Below, one piece after another: positions 47,423 through 59,474 of a DNA stretch of 64,000 bases. How positions within the stretch are numbered: the first letter of the stretch is position 1; every line of letters starts with the position of its first letter. Below the pieces are notes generated by a model that was given only the letters and a program-made list of their open reading frames with translations, was not told the origin of the DNA and did not search any database. The stretch covers positions 186,001-250,000 of the forward strand of contig JAPLCB010000011.1 in assembly GCA_026392455.1 (NCBI GenBank). Reading direction: 5' to 3'. This DNA is from Propionibacteriales bacterium (GTDB taxonomy: Bacteria > Actinomycetota > Actinomycetes > Propionibacteriales > Nocardioidaceae). The translations under genes were made by a program, and so were the position numbers.

Positions 47423-47713
47423 TCAGCCACCCGCGCTCCCAACCCCCTCGTGGTTCGATCGGCTCATCGCCGCCAGCAGGAGGTCGATCTTGGCCTCGAC
47501 GCAAGCCAGTCGGCCAGCCTGCTCGGCCACAGCGGGGTGGAGTGCGTCGAAGTCCCGGAAGATCTCGGTGAACCGGTTGTCCTGACGTCGCTGTCGAGCG
47601 GCCACCGCATTGAGCGTGATCGCCATCGTCTCCAGATCAGCCGGGACGTGCATCCGGACTCGCGCCGTGTCGCGCCGGACGGCGCGATCGGTCTCGGTGG
47701 GATCATTCGGCAC
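47423..47713 (-). CDS. small helical (coiled-coil) protein
   Basis: A 96-residue protein of unknown function. After a charged start (PNDPTETDRAVRRDTARVRMHV) it shows heptad-like helices: LETMAITLNAVAARQRRQDNRFTEIFRDF and VAEQAGRLACVEAKIDLLLAAM. The GTG at 47713 overlaps the upstream coiled-coil gene by 11 bp. The longer listed ORF reads antiphase through the repeat array and is rejected; the other overlapping frame (47464-47706) is Arg/Ser-rich shadow. Confidence 0.6.
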   Translation of the reverse strand: MPNDPTETDRAVRRDTARVRMHVPADLETMAITLNAVAARQRRQDNRFTEIFRDFDALHPAVAEQAGRLACVEAKIDLLLAAMSRSNHEGVGSAGG

Positions 47714-48134
47714 GCGGGGCCACCGCCTGAACGACCACCGCGACCTGCTCGGACAGGGTGGCCAGCGAGAGCTGGACGTCCTCGAGGCGACCATCAAGCC
47801 CCTCGAGGCGACCATCGAGCCCCTCCTGGCGACCGTCGAGCCCGTCGAGGCGACCATCAAGCCCCTCCAGGCGACCATCAAGCCCGTCGAGGCGACCATC
47901 AAGCCCCTCCAGGCGACCATCAAGCCCCTCCAGGCGACCATCAAGCCCGTCGAGGCGACCATCGAGCCCCTCCAGGCGACCATCAAGCCGCTCCAGGCGA
48001 CCATCAAGCCCGTCGAGGCGAACGCTGTGGGCAAGCTGGTTGGACTCGACCACTCGAATCATGTCGTAGATCTCGAGGACGTCATCACTGAGCTGGATGA
48101 CCTTGCGGGGGATGTCTGCAGGAAGGATCGTCAT
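47703..48134 (-). CDS. coiled-coil protein made of heptad tandem repeats
   Basis: A 143-residue protein. Residues 1-38 (TILPADIPRKVIQLSDDVLEIYDMIRVVESNQLAHS) resemble a helical head. A block of eleven LDGRL(E/D)G heptads follows (about residues 40-120), then a helix DVQLSLATLSEQVAVVVQAVAP. Leu at heptad positions a and e predicts a long parallel coiled coil. The repeats use CTT GAT GGT codons, which are rare beside the GC3-rich neighbours. Start uncertain among ATG 48134, ATG 48146 and GTG 48152. It forms a pair with the next small gene. No family recognised. Confidence 0.65.
   Translation of the reverse strand: MTILPADIPRKVIQLSDDVLEIYDMIRVVESNQLAHSVRLDGLDGRLERLDGRLEGLDGRLDGLDGRLEGLDGRLEGLDGRLDGLDGRLEGLDGRLDGLDGRQEGLDGRLEGLDGRLEDVQLSLATLSEQVAVVVQAVAPRAE
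47781..48011. repeat. 21-bp tandem repeat array (11 units)
   Basis: Eleven consecutive 21-bp units. On the plus strand the two main variants are CTCCAGGCGACCATCAAGCCC and GTCGAGGCGACCATCAAGCCC, partly alternating; a twelfth decayed unit follows. Each unit encodes one heptad of the minus-strand protein. Near identity suggests recent expansion and likely length variation between strains. Confidence 0.92.
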
Positions 48135-48227
48135 GACCGGGACCATAGGCACCCCCGGGGGGCCGTTCCAGGGGTGATTCGGAATCTGTGGAGAACCGGG
48201 TCCGGAGGCCCGGCCGTGGAAAATGCA

Positions 48228-48259
48228 GTACGGCCCCGGACCGAGGTCCGGGGCCGTAC
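48228..48259 (-). terminator. tuf terminator
   Basis: GTACGGCCCCGGAC-CGAG-GTCCGGGGCCGTAC is a perfect 14-bp stem with a 4-nt loop, 15 bp after the tuf stop, followed on the minus strand by TGCATTTTCC. It ends the str operon. Confidence 0.92.
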
Positions 48260-48274
48260 TCGTGAAGCGTTAGA

Positions 48275-49468
<1,194 letters not shown>

Positions 49469-49543
49469 TTCTGGCTCCTCCTGGTTGTGTTTTCTTGACT
49501 CGTAAATAGAACGTTGTTGTAAAGCCGGGTACTGCGGTGCGAA

Positions 49544-51655
<2,112 letters not shown>

Positions 51656-51735
51656 TGAAAGTCAGTTCCTCTGGGGTGGGGATGGATGCAGGTGGTGGTG
51701 GTGAGGGCCCCCGGTCGGGGAGCCCCCACCGAAGA

Positions 51736-52206
51736 TCACCAGCGGTAGTGAGCGAAGGCCTTGTTGGATTCGGCCATCTTGTGGGTGTCCTCGCGCTTCT
51801 TCACCGCGGCACCGAGGCCGTTGGCTGCGTCGAGGATTTCGTTCTGCAGGCGCTCGGCCATCGTCTTCTCACGACGCTCCGAGGCGTACCCGACCAGCCA
51901 GCGCAGCGCGAGCGTGGTGCCACGCGTGCCCTTGACCTCGATCGGGACCTGGTAGGTGGCGCCACCGACACGGCGGCTCTTGACCTCGATAGCCGGCTTC
52001 ACGTTGTCGAGGGCGCGCTTGAGGGTGACGACCGGATCAGTGCCGGTCTTCTCCCGGGCGCCTTCGAGAGCGGAGTAGACGATCCGCTGGGCAACCTGCT
52101 TCTTGCCGTCCTGGAGGACCTTGGAGACGAGCTGGGTGACGACCTGCGAACCGTAGACCGGGTCGACGACGATCGGGCGCTTCGGAGCGGGACCCTTACG
52201 AGGCAT
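51736..52206 (-). CDS. rpsG: 30S ribosomal protein S7
   Basis: A 156-residue S7 ([43 protein letters not shown]), the 3'-domain assembly initiator. Start overlaps the rpsL stop by one base. Confidence 0.99.
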   Translation of the reverse strand: MPRKGPAPKRPIVVDPVYGSQVVTQLVSKVLQDGKKQVAQRIVYSALEGAREKTGTDPVVTLKRALDNVKPAIEVKSRRVGGATYQVPIEVKGTRGTTLALRWLVGYASERREKTMAERLQNEILDAANGLGAAVKKREDTHKMAESNKAFAHYRW

Positions 52207-52580
52207 TAGCTCTTCTCCTTCTTCGCGCCGTAGCGGCTGCGGGCCTGCTTGCGGTTCTTGACACCCTGGGTGTCGAGGGTGCCGCGGATGATCTTGTAAC
52301 GGACACCGGGGAGGTCCTTCACCCGGCCGCCGCGAACGAGCACGATCGAGTGCTCCTGGAGGTTGTGACCGACACCCGGGATGTAGGCGGTGACCTCGAC
52401 GCCACTGGACAGGCGCACACGGGCGACCTTGCGCAGAGCGGAGTTCGGCTTCTTCGGGGTGGTGGTGTAGACGCGAGTACAGACACCGCGTCGCTGGGGC
52501 GAACCCTTCAGGGCAGGCGTCTTGTTCTTCGACACCTTGTCCTGGCGGCCCTTGCGGACCAGTTGGTTAATGGTGGGCAC
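52206..52580 (-). CDS. rpsL: 30S ribosomal protein S12
   Basis: A 124-residue S12. The GTG at 52580 gives the standard [15 protein letters not shown] start; upstream codons in the ORF are leader. The streptomycin-relevant lysines are wild type ([12 protein letters not shown] and [12 protein letters not shown]), so no ribosomal streptomycin resistance is predicted. First gene of the str operon. The 265-bp upstream spacer has a GCCTCGG/CCGAGGC hairpin (52685-52704) but no clear -35/-10 pair. Confidence 0.98.
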   Translation of the reverse strand: MPTINQLVRKGRQDKVSKNKTPALKGSPQRRGVCTRVYTTTPKKPNSALRKVARVRLSSGVEVTAYIPGVGHNLQEHSIVLVRGGRVKDLPGVRYKIIRGTLDTQGVKNRKQARSRYGAKKEKS

Positions 52581-52845
52581 CGGGTGGTTCCCTTTCATGT
52601 TGACTATCTGTACCGGGCACTTTGCCGGGCACGGTGGTGTAGCTCTTGCAGTGGTGCTGTTGCGATCGTCCGGGGACCGGCGCAGCCTCGGGCATGACCG
52701 AGGCGCCTGGGATGCCCAGACACAAGGATTGAGATTACCGGCTGGGTGAGCAGGGGTCAAAACGCGGGAACCTGCCCGGAGAGGTGTCCACCGACGTTCA
52801 CGTCCGGTTCGTCTCCCGGCCAGCCGCACCGGCCATCCTCGGCGC

Positions 52846-53634
52846 ATGGCGGAGCGGTTCGTGGCGATCGGCGACTCGTTCACCGAGGGCGTCGGGGACT
52901 GGGACGAGCGCTACCCGAACGGGGTCCGTGGTTGGGCCGACCGGGTCGCCAAGCAGCTGTCGAAGGCCGACCCGGCCACGGAGTACGCCAACCTGGCCCT
53001 GCGCAGCCGGGTGCTGGACGACGTCGTCGAGCACCAGGTCGATGCCGCCGTCGCCCTGGACCCCACCCTGGTGACCTTCTTCGCCGGCGGGAACGACATC
53101 CTGCAGATCCGGATCGACCTGGACGACGTCCTGGCGCGGTACGAGAAAGCAGTGGCCCGGCTCTCCGCGACCGGGGCCCGGCTGGTGCTGTTCACCAGCT
53201 ACGACCTGCGGCTCTCGCCCCTCCTCGAGCCGCTCCGGATCCGCAACAACCAGTTCAACCGGCGGGTCCGCGAGGTCGCGCTCGCGCACGACGCCCTGCT
53301 CGTCGACCACTGGGCGATGCGGGCCTACAGCCATCCGCGGATGTGGGAACCGGACCGGTTGCACATGTCCCGGCACGGGCACCGGTACCTGGCGGCTGCC
53401 GTCCTGCGCACGCTCCAGGTCGACCACACCATCACCCTGCGCGACCTGGGCACCATCCCGCCCCGCACCTGGCGCGAGGCAGCGACCGACGAGATCGACT
53501 GGTGGCAGGGTTGGGTGCTGCCGATGCTGGTCCGGCGCTGGCGCCGTACGCCGATCGGCGCCGGGCTGACCCCGAAATGGCCCGACCTGATCAGGCCCGA
53601 TTCAGGGATGAAGCGGGCTGCCGCCGGCAAGTAG
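52846..53634 (+). CDS. SGNH/GDSL-family hydrolase
   Basis: A 262-residue hydrolase. Block [15 protein letters not shown] carries the Ser nucleophile, block [12 protein letters not shown] the Gly/Asn oxyanion residues, and block [11 protein letters not shown] the catalytic Asp and His. No signal peptide, so probably cytoplasmic; substrate is an unknown ester or lipid. A CATCCT box ends 6 nt before the ATG. The 3' end overlaps the convergent oxidoreductase gene by 33 bp. Confidence 0.9.
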   Translation: MAERFVAIGDSFTEGVGDWDERYPNGVRGWADRVAKQLSKADPATEYANLALRSRVLDDVVEHQVDAAVALDPTLVTFFAGGNDILQIRIDLDDVLARYEKAVARLSATGARLVLFTSYDLRLSPLLEPLRIRNNQFNRRVREVALAHDALLVDHWAMRAYSHPRMWEPDRLHMSRHGHRYLAAAVLRTLQVDHTITLRDLGTIPPRTWREAATDEIDWWQGWVLPMLVRRWRRTPIGAGLTPKWPDLIRPDSGMKRAAAGK

Positions 53635-56478
53635 CTGAGCCAGGTGCACCGCCGGCACGTCGGCGAGGTCGGCCAGCTGGATCCGGCAGGACATCCCGTC
53701 AGCGAGGATCACCGTCCCCGGGGCGGCGGCACGGACCGCTGGCAGCAGGTTCTGCTCGGCCACCGCCACACTCGTCTCGTAGTGTCCCTGCTCGACCCCG
53801 AAGTTGCCGGCCAGCCCGCAGCAGCCGCCCAACCTGGTCACCCGGGCCCCGGTCGCCTCCAGCAGCGCCAGGTCCGCGTCGAAGCCCAGCACGCTGGCAT
53901 GGTGGCAGTGCGGCTGTACCAGGATCTCGGTCCCCTGCAGGTCCGGCGCGGTCCACCGTCCCTCGGCGGCGAGCCGGTTGAGGTACTCGGCCAGGGTCAG
54001 CATCCCGTCGGCGACCTCGCGAGCACGTCCGGCGAGCGCAGGCTCGTGCTCGAGGAGCTCGACGGCATCGCTGCGCAGGCTGGCCAGGCAGCTGGGCTCG
54101 AGCCCGACGATCGGCACTCCGCTGGCGACGTAGGGGTACAGGGTGTGGACGGTGGAGCCGAGGATCTTCCGGGCCTGGCTGAGCTGACCGGTCGTCACCC
54201 AGGTCAGGGCGCAGCAGGCCCGCTCGGGAATCACCTTCGCCTGGATCCCGGCAGCCGCGAACATCGCCAACGCTGCCTGCCCGGTCGCCGACGCGAAGTG
54301 GTCGGTGAAGCTGTCCGCCCAGATCCAGACGTCCGGCGTGCTGCCCGGCCGCGCCCGGGACGGCTCGGCGAACGAGCGCAACCGCTGGGGGCTGAACTCG
54401 GGCACGCTGCGTCGCGGATCGATCCCGGCGGTCTTCTTCGCCAGCCCGGCGAGCGCCTTGCTGCGCAGCATCACGTTCGCGAGCCGTGGCGGCGTCATCG
54501 CGGCCCACTTCGGCAGCCGGCCCAGGGCGTAGTGCGAGCGCGGACGGCGCTTGCCGGCGTACTTGGCGTCGAGGACCTGGGACTTGTACATGGCCATGTC
54601 GACACCGGTCGGGCAGTCGTGCGCGCACCCCTTGCAGGACAGGCACAGGTCGAGCGCGTCGGTGACGGCCGGATCGGTCAACGGCAGCAGCCCGGTGACG
54701 ACGTCCTGGAGCACCCGCGACCGGCCGCGGGTGCTGTCCTTCTCGTCGCGCGAGGCCAGGTACGACGGGCACATCACGCCACCGTTGGCCGTGTTGTCAG
54801 CGACGCAGCGCCCGACACCGGTGCAGCGGTGCACCTCGCCGAAGAGGTCGGCCAGCGGCCCCTTCGGCGGGTTCGCGAGCCGCAGCGACGCGTCGAACGG
54901 CTCGGGGTCGACCAGGACGCCGGCGTTGAGGATGTTCTGCGGGTCCAGCGCGTGCTTGACCGCGGCCATCAGCTTCATCGCGTCGGGCGAGTACATCCGG
55001 CTGAGCAGCTCCGAGCGGGCCCGACCGTCACCGTGCTCGCCGCTCATCGAGCCGCCGTAGGCCGAGACCAGGTCGGCCGCCGCCTCGGTGAACGCACGGA
55101 ACTGTCCGCGCCCGGCGGCGTCGTCGAGCTCGAAGTCGATCCGCGCGTGGACGCAGCCGTCGCCGAAGTGGCCGTAGGGAACGGTGTCGAAGCCGTACTC
55201 GTCCAGCAAGGTCTCGAAGGAACGCAGGTAGTCGCCCAGGCGGTCCGGAGGAACTGCGGCGTCCTCCCACCCGGAGTGCGCCGGCCGGGACAGCGAACGG
55301 GCTGCCAGGCCGGCACCGTCCTCGCGGATCCGCCACAGGGCGGCCTGCTCGGTCGGGTCGACGACGATCCGGTACGGCGCACCGACAGCGGCCACCACCG
55401 TCTCGGCCCCGGCCACCGCGATCGCCTGGGTGGCACCGGTGATCTCGACGAAGAGCCAGCCGGCCCCCGTCGGCAGCTCCGGCGCCCGGGGAACCAACCG
55501 GGTGATCCGCTCGTCCAGTCCCTCGCAGGCGATCAGGTCGCCCTCGAAGTCGCCGGCACTGGCCAGCACGGCCGGTACGGCGTCCGCGGCCGACGCCATC
55601 GAGTCGAACCCGAGGACGGCCATCACGCGCGACGGAGCTTCCTCGACCAACCGGACGGTCGCTTCGAGCACGACACCCAAGGTGCCCTCGCTGCCGACCA
55701 GGAAGCGGTCGAAGCGGCGGTCGTTCTCCGGGAGCAGGTGCTCCAGCGAGTAGCCGGAGACCTGCCGCGAGAACTGGCCGAACTCGGTCCGGATCAGGGC
55801 AAGGTCGGCGTCGACGAGGGCCGTCAGATCGGTGATCAGCTTCGACCGGGGTCCGTCGGACGCCGGGAACCCGCGCAGGCTGCGCTCCTCGTCGACCGAG
55901 AAGCCGAGCGCGTGCTGGGCTGCTCCGCGCGGACTGATCACCTCGCCGTCGGAGAGGGCAACCTTGAGCCCGACCACGTTGTCGGCAGTCCGTCCGTAAC
56001 CCAGCGCGCGGGAACCGCAGGCGTTGTTGCCGATCATCCCGCCGATCGTGCAGCGGGTGTGCGTCGAGGGGTCCGGCCCGAACCGAAGGCCGTGCGGGGC
56101 CCCGTGGCGCTGGAGCGCGGCGTGCACCATCCCGGGCTGCACCGTGGCCGTCCGGGCTTCGGGGTCGATCCGGACCAGCTTGTTGAGGTACTTGGTGGTG
56201 TCGACCACGATGCCGTGACCGATCGCGTTCCCGGCGACCGAGGTACCGGCCCCGCGCAGGGTGACACTGGTCTCGAACTCACGGGCGACCGCCAGCACGG
56301 CGAGCACGTCGTCGGAGTCGCGCGGGAAGGTCACCACCTCCGGGGGGATCCGGTACAGCGACGCGTCGGTGGCGTACAACGACCGGGCCAGGGACGAGTC
56401 GTCGACCTGCAGCCCGGCCTGGCGCAGAGCCTCGGCGCTGCCGACGGCCGCAGCCGACGACCCCGGGATGGTCGTCAC
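53602..56478 (-). CDS. FAD-binding and Fe-S/CCG-domain dehydrogenase (D-2-hydroxyglutarate or D-lactate type)
   Basis: A 958-residue GlcD-GlpC-type fusion like E. coli YdiJ. Order: FAD-binding PCMH domain (VTFPRDSDDVLAVLAVAREFETSVTLRGAGTSVAGNA, about 45-220), FAD-linked oxidase C-terminal domain (to about 530), ferredoxin motifs CTGVGRC and CLSCKGCAHDCPTG (about 565-650), and CCG repeats ending GGCCGLAGNFGVE. It would oxidise a D-2-hydroxyacid and pass electrons to the quinone pool. The GTG at 56478 overlaps the transhydrogenase stop (GTGA). That coupling favours D-2-hydroxyglutarate as substrate (inference). Confidence 0.87.
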   Translation of the reverse strand: MTTIPGSSAAAVGSAEALRQAGLQVDDSSLARSLYATDASLYRIPPEVVTFPRDSDDVLAVLAVAREFETSVTLRGAGTSVAGNAIGHGIVVDTTKYLNKLVRIDPEARTATVQPGMVHAALQRHGAPHGLRFGPDPSTHTRCTIGGMIGNNACGSRALGYGRTADNVVGLKVALSDGEVISPRGAAQHALGFSVDEERSLRGFPASDGPRSKLITDLTALVDADLALIRTEFGQFSRQVSGYSLEHLLPENDRRFDRFLVGSEGTLGVVLEATVRLVEEAPSRVMAVLGFDSMASAADAVPAVLASAGDFEGDLIACEGLDERITRLVPRAPELPTGAGWLFVEITGATQAIAVAGAETVVAAVGAPYRIVVDPTEQAALWRIREDGAGLAARSLSRPAHSGWEDAAVPPDRLGDYLRSFETLLDEYGFDTVPYGHFGDGCVHARIDFELDDAAGRGQFRAFTEAAADLVSAYGGSMSGEHGDGRARSELLSRMYSPDAMKLMAAVKHALDPQNILNAGVLVDPEPFDASLRLANPPKGPLADLFGEVHRCTGVGRCVADNTANGGVMCPSYLASRDEKDSTRGRSRVLQDVVTGLLPLTDPAVTDALDLCLSCKGCAHDCPTGVDMAMYKSQVLDAKYAGKRRPRSHYALGRLPKWAAMTPPRLANVMLRSKALAGLAKKTAGIDPRRSVPEFSPQRLRSFAEPSRARPGSTPDVWIWADSFTDHFASATGQAALAMFAAAGIQAKVIPERACCALTWVTTGQLSQARKILGSTVHTLYPYVASGVPIVGLEPSCLASLRSDAVELLEHEPALAGRAREVADGMLTLAEYLNRLAAEGRWTAPDLQGTEILVQPHCHHASVLGFDADLALLEATGARVTRLGGCCGLAGNFGVEQGHYETSVAVAEQNLLPAVRAAAPGTVILADGMSCRIQLADLADVPAVHLAQLLAGGSPLHP

Positions 56479-57758
56479 CACAGCTCCAGGGAGGCGCCCA
56501 GGATCGCGGCGGCGTCGTCCTCGGTGACGGGACGCGGTGCTGTCGAGAGCAGGCGCTGCTGCTGCATCGTGCCGACGACCAGGTCGTCGACGTCCGACTC
56601 GCCGTACCCGACGGCACCGAGGCCGTTCGGGATCTCGATGTCGCGCATCAGGTCCGAGAGAACGGCCGGCAAGGTGCCCGCATCCGCCCCGTGGTCGTGT
56701 CCGGGTGCGAGCAGACCCGCCGCGCGCAGGTGCCGCTCGGGGCTGGAGGAGAACGTCCACCGGAACGCCTCGGGAGCCGTCAGCGCGACCGCCATCCCGT
56801 GCGGGACCATCGGCTCGTCGCCGGGGTACCCGACCGGCCGGAAGTCCGGGGCGGTCTCCTTGACGCGGCCCGCGATCGGATAGGCGTTCGCGTGCGGGAT
56901 GTGGACGCCGGCGTTGCCGAACCCGAGACCGGCCATCGTCGCGGCCAGCGCCATCTGCTCGCGCGCGGCCGCGTCGTCACCGTGGTGCACGGCCTGGCGG
57001 AACGACGAGGAGAGCAGGGTCATCGCCTGCTCCGACCACAGGTCGGAGATCGGGTTCGAGCCGCAGTACGGGACCCGCTGCTCGGGCCTCTTGGCATCGT
57101 AGGAGGTGAACGAGCGCGCGGTGTACGACTCCAGGGCGTGGCAGAGGATGTCCATCCCGGCAGCGGCCGTGACACCAGCCGGCTGGCTCATCGTCAGCGC
57201 CGGGTCGACCACGGCGAGGGTCGGGCGCAGCCGGGCGTGGCTGATCCCGGTCTTCACCTTCAGCGCGAGCACGTCCAGGACGCAGATCGTCGTCGACTCC
57301 GCGCCGGTCCCGGTGGTCGTGGGGACCGCGACCAGCGGCTTGAGCGGGTTCTTCGGCGCCCGGGCCCGGCCGACCGGCGCGTTGATGTAGTCCATCAGCT
57401 CGCCGTCGTTGCTGGTCAGCAGGTTCACCGCCTTCGCGGTGTCGATGGTCGATCCTCCGCCGACCGCGACGAACGCGTCCCACGGGCCCGACTCGCGGGC
57501 GTAGCTGATCGCAGCGTCGAACGACTCGTCGGTCGGCTCGACCCGCACCCCGTCGAAGACCGCGGCCTCGATCCCGAACCCGCGGATCTGGTCGGCCACC
57601 CGTGCGGGGTGTCCGGTCGCAGCGACGCCGGGATCGGTCAGCACGAGCACCCTGCGGACGCCATACTGGCTGAGGTCGTAACCGATCTCCTCGGACGCCC
57701 CGACTCCGAACTTCAGGCCGGGAGCGCCGTAGGTGAAGACTGTCTCGGGCGCGCTCAT
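56475..57758 (-). CDS. hydroxyacid-oxoacid transhydrogenase (iron-containing ADH family)
   Basis: A 427-residue group III alcohol dehydrogenase of the ADHFE1/HOT branch. NAD-site GGGSTIDTAKAVN, metal region GMDILCHALESYTA and GVHIPHANAYPIAG, and the HOT-type insert SYDAKRPEQRVPYCGSNPISDLWSEQAM are present. HOT transfers hydride from 4-hydroxybutyrate to 2-oxoglutarate, giving succinate semialdehyde and D-2-hydroxyglutarate. It is coupled by four-base overlaps to the Nudix gene before and the FAD dehydrogenase after it, which could recycle D-2-hydroxyglutarate. A plain alcohol dehydrogenase is the alternative. Confidence 0.85.
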   Translation of the reverse strand: MSAPETVFTYGAPGLKFGVGASEEIGYDLSQYGVRRVLVLTDPGVAATGHPARVADQIRGFGIEAAVFDGVRVEPTDESFDAAISYARESGPWDAFVAVGGGSTIDTAKAVNLLTSNDGELMDYINAPVGRARAPKNPLKPLVAVPTTTGTGAESTTICVLDVLALKVKTGISHARLRPTLAVVDPALTMSQPAGVTAAAGMDILCHALESYTARSFTSYDAKRPEQRVPYCGSNPISDLWSEQAMTLLSSSFRQAVHHGDDAAAREQMALAATMAGLGFGNAGVHIPHANAYPIAGRVKETAPDFRPVGYPGDEPMVPHGMAVALTAPEAFRWTFSSSPERHLRAAGLLAPGHDHGADAGTLPAVLSDLMRDIEIPNGLGAVGYGESDVDDLVVGTMQQQRLLSTAPRPVTEDDAAAILGASLELW

Positions 57759-58657
57759 GGAGCAGACGCTAACGCGTGCCGAACAACGTCGGTGACCTGG
57801 ACCGCCCCCGATGCGATATCCGCCACGTCGATCCAGGCGACCTCGTCGGTGGTCCCGTCGCTCTCGACGACCCGCGGCTCGGCACCGGGGGGCACCGTCA
57901 CCGCGAAGATCAGGTTCACGGCGTGGAAGTCCTCGTGCCGTCCGTTCGGCGCCGTCCCGGTCAGGTGCAGGTCGTGGACCGCCAGGAGCGGGCCGACCTC
58001 GGCAAACAGCCCGGTCTCCTCGAGCATCTCGCGGACCAGCGCGTCCGACGGGTGCTCACCGTGGTCCACTCCCCCGCCGGGCAAGGTCCACTGCCCGGTC
58101 TCGACCGCGAAGCGGCTGAGCCGCGCGAGCAGGATCCGGTCGTCGCACCGGACCAGAGCCTTGGCTGCCAGGCGTTGGACCCGGTGGGCGTCGTAGTCCT
58201 CGATGGCCGCACGGACCCAGGTCGCCACCGGCCACTGACCGTTCAGGACCAGCGCTACCGGGACCCAGCGCGCGTCGGCCGTGGATCCGTCGACCTCGAC
58301 CACCCGGGGTTCGGGGCTGTCCACCGGGGCCCAGCCCTCGAAGACCATCCGGACCGAGTGCATGTCTGTTTCCGAGAGGGAGGCGTACCGACGGGCCGAG
58401 TCGATCCAGGCGCGGTCACCGACCTCGACGCGCAGCCCGGTCTCCTCGTAGACCTCCCGGACGACCGCGTCGCGCGGGTCCTCGCCGAAGTCGATACCAC
58501 CGCCGGGGAGGGTCCACTGCTCGTGCGCGACCAGGTACGCCGCCAGTCGGGACATCAGGATCTCGTCGTCGCGGATGATCACCGCGTAGGCGGCGACCCG
58601 TTGCCGCCGCGGGAGCTCCTCGGCGGTCGTCGCACCAGGGTCTGGATCGCTCGCCAC
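57755..58657 (-). CDS. tandem Nudix hydrolase (two complete Nudix domains)
   Basis: A 300-residue protein with two Nudix domains in one chain. Box 1 is GGIDFGEDPRDAVVREVYEETGL (about 53-75); box 2 is GGVDHGEHPSDALVREMLEETGL (about 200-222). Both keep the metal-binding REXXEE core. Flanking motifs also repeat (HEQWTLPGGG and TGQWTLPGGG; PRVVEVDGSTADARWV and PRVVESDGTTDEVAWI), showing internal duplication. Substrate unknown. GTG at 58657 is leaderless (TAGAGT, 6 nt). It is the first gene of the HOT/FAD-dehydrogenase operon. Confidence 0.88.
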   Translation of the reverse strand: MASDPDPGATTAEELPRRQRVAAYAVIIRDDEILMSRLAAYLVAHEQWTLPGGGIDFGEDPRDAVVREVYEETGLRVEVGDRAWIDSARRYASLSETDMHSVRMVFEGWAPVDSPEPRVVEVDGSTADARWVPVALVLNGQWPVATWVRAAIEDYDAHRVQRLAAKALVRCDDRILLARLSRFAVETGQWTLPGGGVDHGEHPSDALVREMLEETGLFAEVGPLLAVHDLHLTGTAPNGRHEDFHAVNLIFAVTVPPGAEPRVVESDGTTDEVAWIDVADIASGAVQVTDVVRHALASAP

Positions 58658-58663
58658 GGTCCA

Positions 58664-58669
58664 ACTCTA
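58664..58669 (-). promoter_or_regulatory. -10 box of a leaderless promoter (Nudix operon)
   Basis: TAGAGT on the minus strand ends 6 nt before the GTG at 58657. It overlaps the 3' end of the plsC-like gene. Confidence 0.55.
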
Positions 58670-59449
58670 CGCAGTGGGTGGACCCCACGTCGGGGCGACC
58701 GCGCTGCTGGGCAGCAGGTCGTACTCGGCCGCCACAGCCCGGGTGGGAGCGTGCCCGCCCAGGTGAGCCGGGTGCCAGGTGGCGACCTCGCCGGGCCGGG
58801 GCTGGTGGACCGGGCCGGTCTGCAGCCGCTCGAGCATCGTGGTCAGGGTGTGCCCGAGCCGCTGGGTCTCGGTGATCAGGTCGGCGCCGGGCGCGACCGG
58901 GTACGGGTCACCGAAGACCACGTCGACCCGGCGCCCACGAGTCAGGTCAGGGGGTGGTTCCGGAACACCGACCGAGTAGATCCGCTGCGATCCCCAGATC
59001 GCCACCGGGAGCAGCGGCGCGCCCGTCTCCCGGGCCAGCGCCACGGCACCGGGCATCATCGCGCGCACGGTGTAGGAGTAGCTGATCCCGGCCTCCGGGA
59101 ACAGGCCGACCGCCTCCCCGGCCCGCAGGTGCCGACGCGCGTGCAGGTAGGCGGCTGCTGGCACCGAGCGGTCGACGGGGACGTGACCCATCCGGTCCAT
59201 CGCCCACGCCAGCGGGCCCGGCCTCCAGACGTCGTGCCGGGTCAGGAAGCGGACGTACCGACCACGTTCGACGGCAGCCTTCTCGATCATGATGAAGTCC
59301 AGGTAGGAGACGTGGTTCGCCGCCAGCACGACCGGTCCCGACGACGGCAGGTTCTCCGCGCCGCTGACGTGCACCCGGGCGTCGAGGGCGCGCAGGGCGA
59401 CGCGCCCCAGCGCGTTCACTGCTCGGTAGGTCCGGTCCACAGGAGTCAT
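58667..59449 (-). CDS. lysophospholipid acyltransferase (PlsC family)
   Basis: A 260-residue 1-acyl-glycerol-3-phosphate acyltransferase-like enzyme. The HX4D motif is ANHVSYLDF, the substrate-binding motif is VGLFPEAGIS, and VALARETGAPLLPVAIWGS follows. It would acylate lysophosphatidic acid or another lipid acceptor at the inner membrane. It lies 25 bp downstream of the geranylgeranyl-reductase-like gene and may be co-transcribed with it. Confidence 0.88.
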   Translation of the reverse strand: MTPVDRTYRAVNALGRVALRALDARVHVSGAENLPSSGPVVLAANHVSYLDFIMIEKAAVERGRYVRFLTRHDVWRPGPLAWAMDRMGHVPVDRSVPAAAYLHARRHLRAGEAVGLFPEAGISYSYTVRAMMPGAVALARETGAPLLPVAIWGSQRIYSVGVPEPPPDLTRGRRVDVVFGDPYPVAPGADLITETQRLGHTLTTMLERLQTGPVHQPRPGEVATWHPAHLGGHAPTRAVAAEYDLLPSSAVAPTWGPPTA

Positions 59450-59474
59450 TCGACGCGAGTCGGGCGGCGGATGC

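Noticed and set aside
53644-56883. Plus-strand ORF of 1079 aa
   Set aside because: Antisense of the FAD/Fe-S dehydrogenase, whose motifs are unmistakable on the minus strand.
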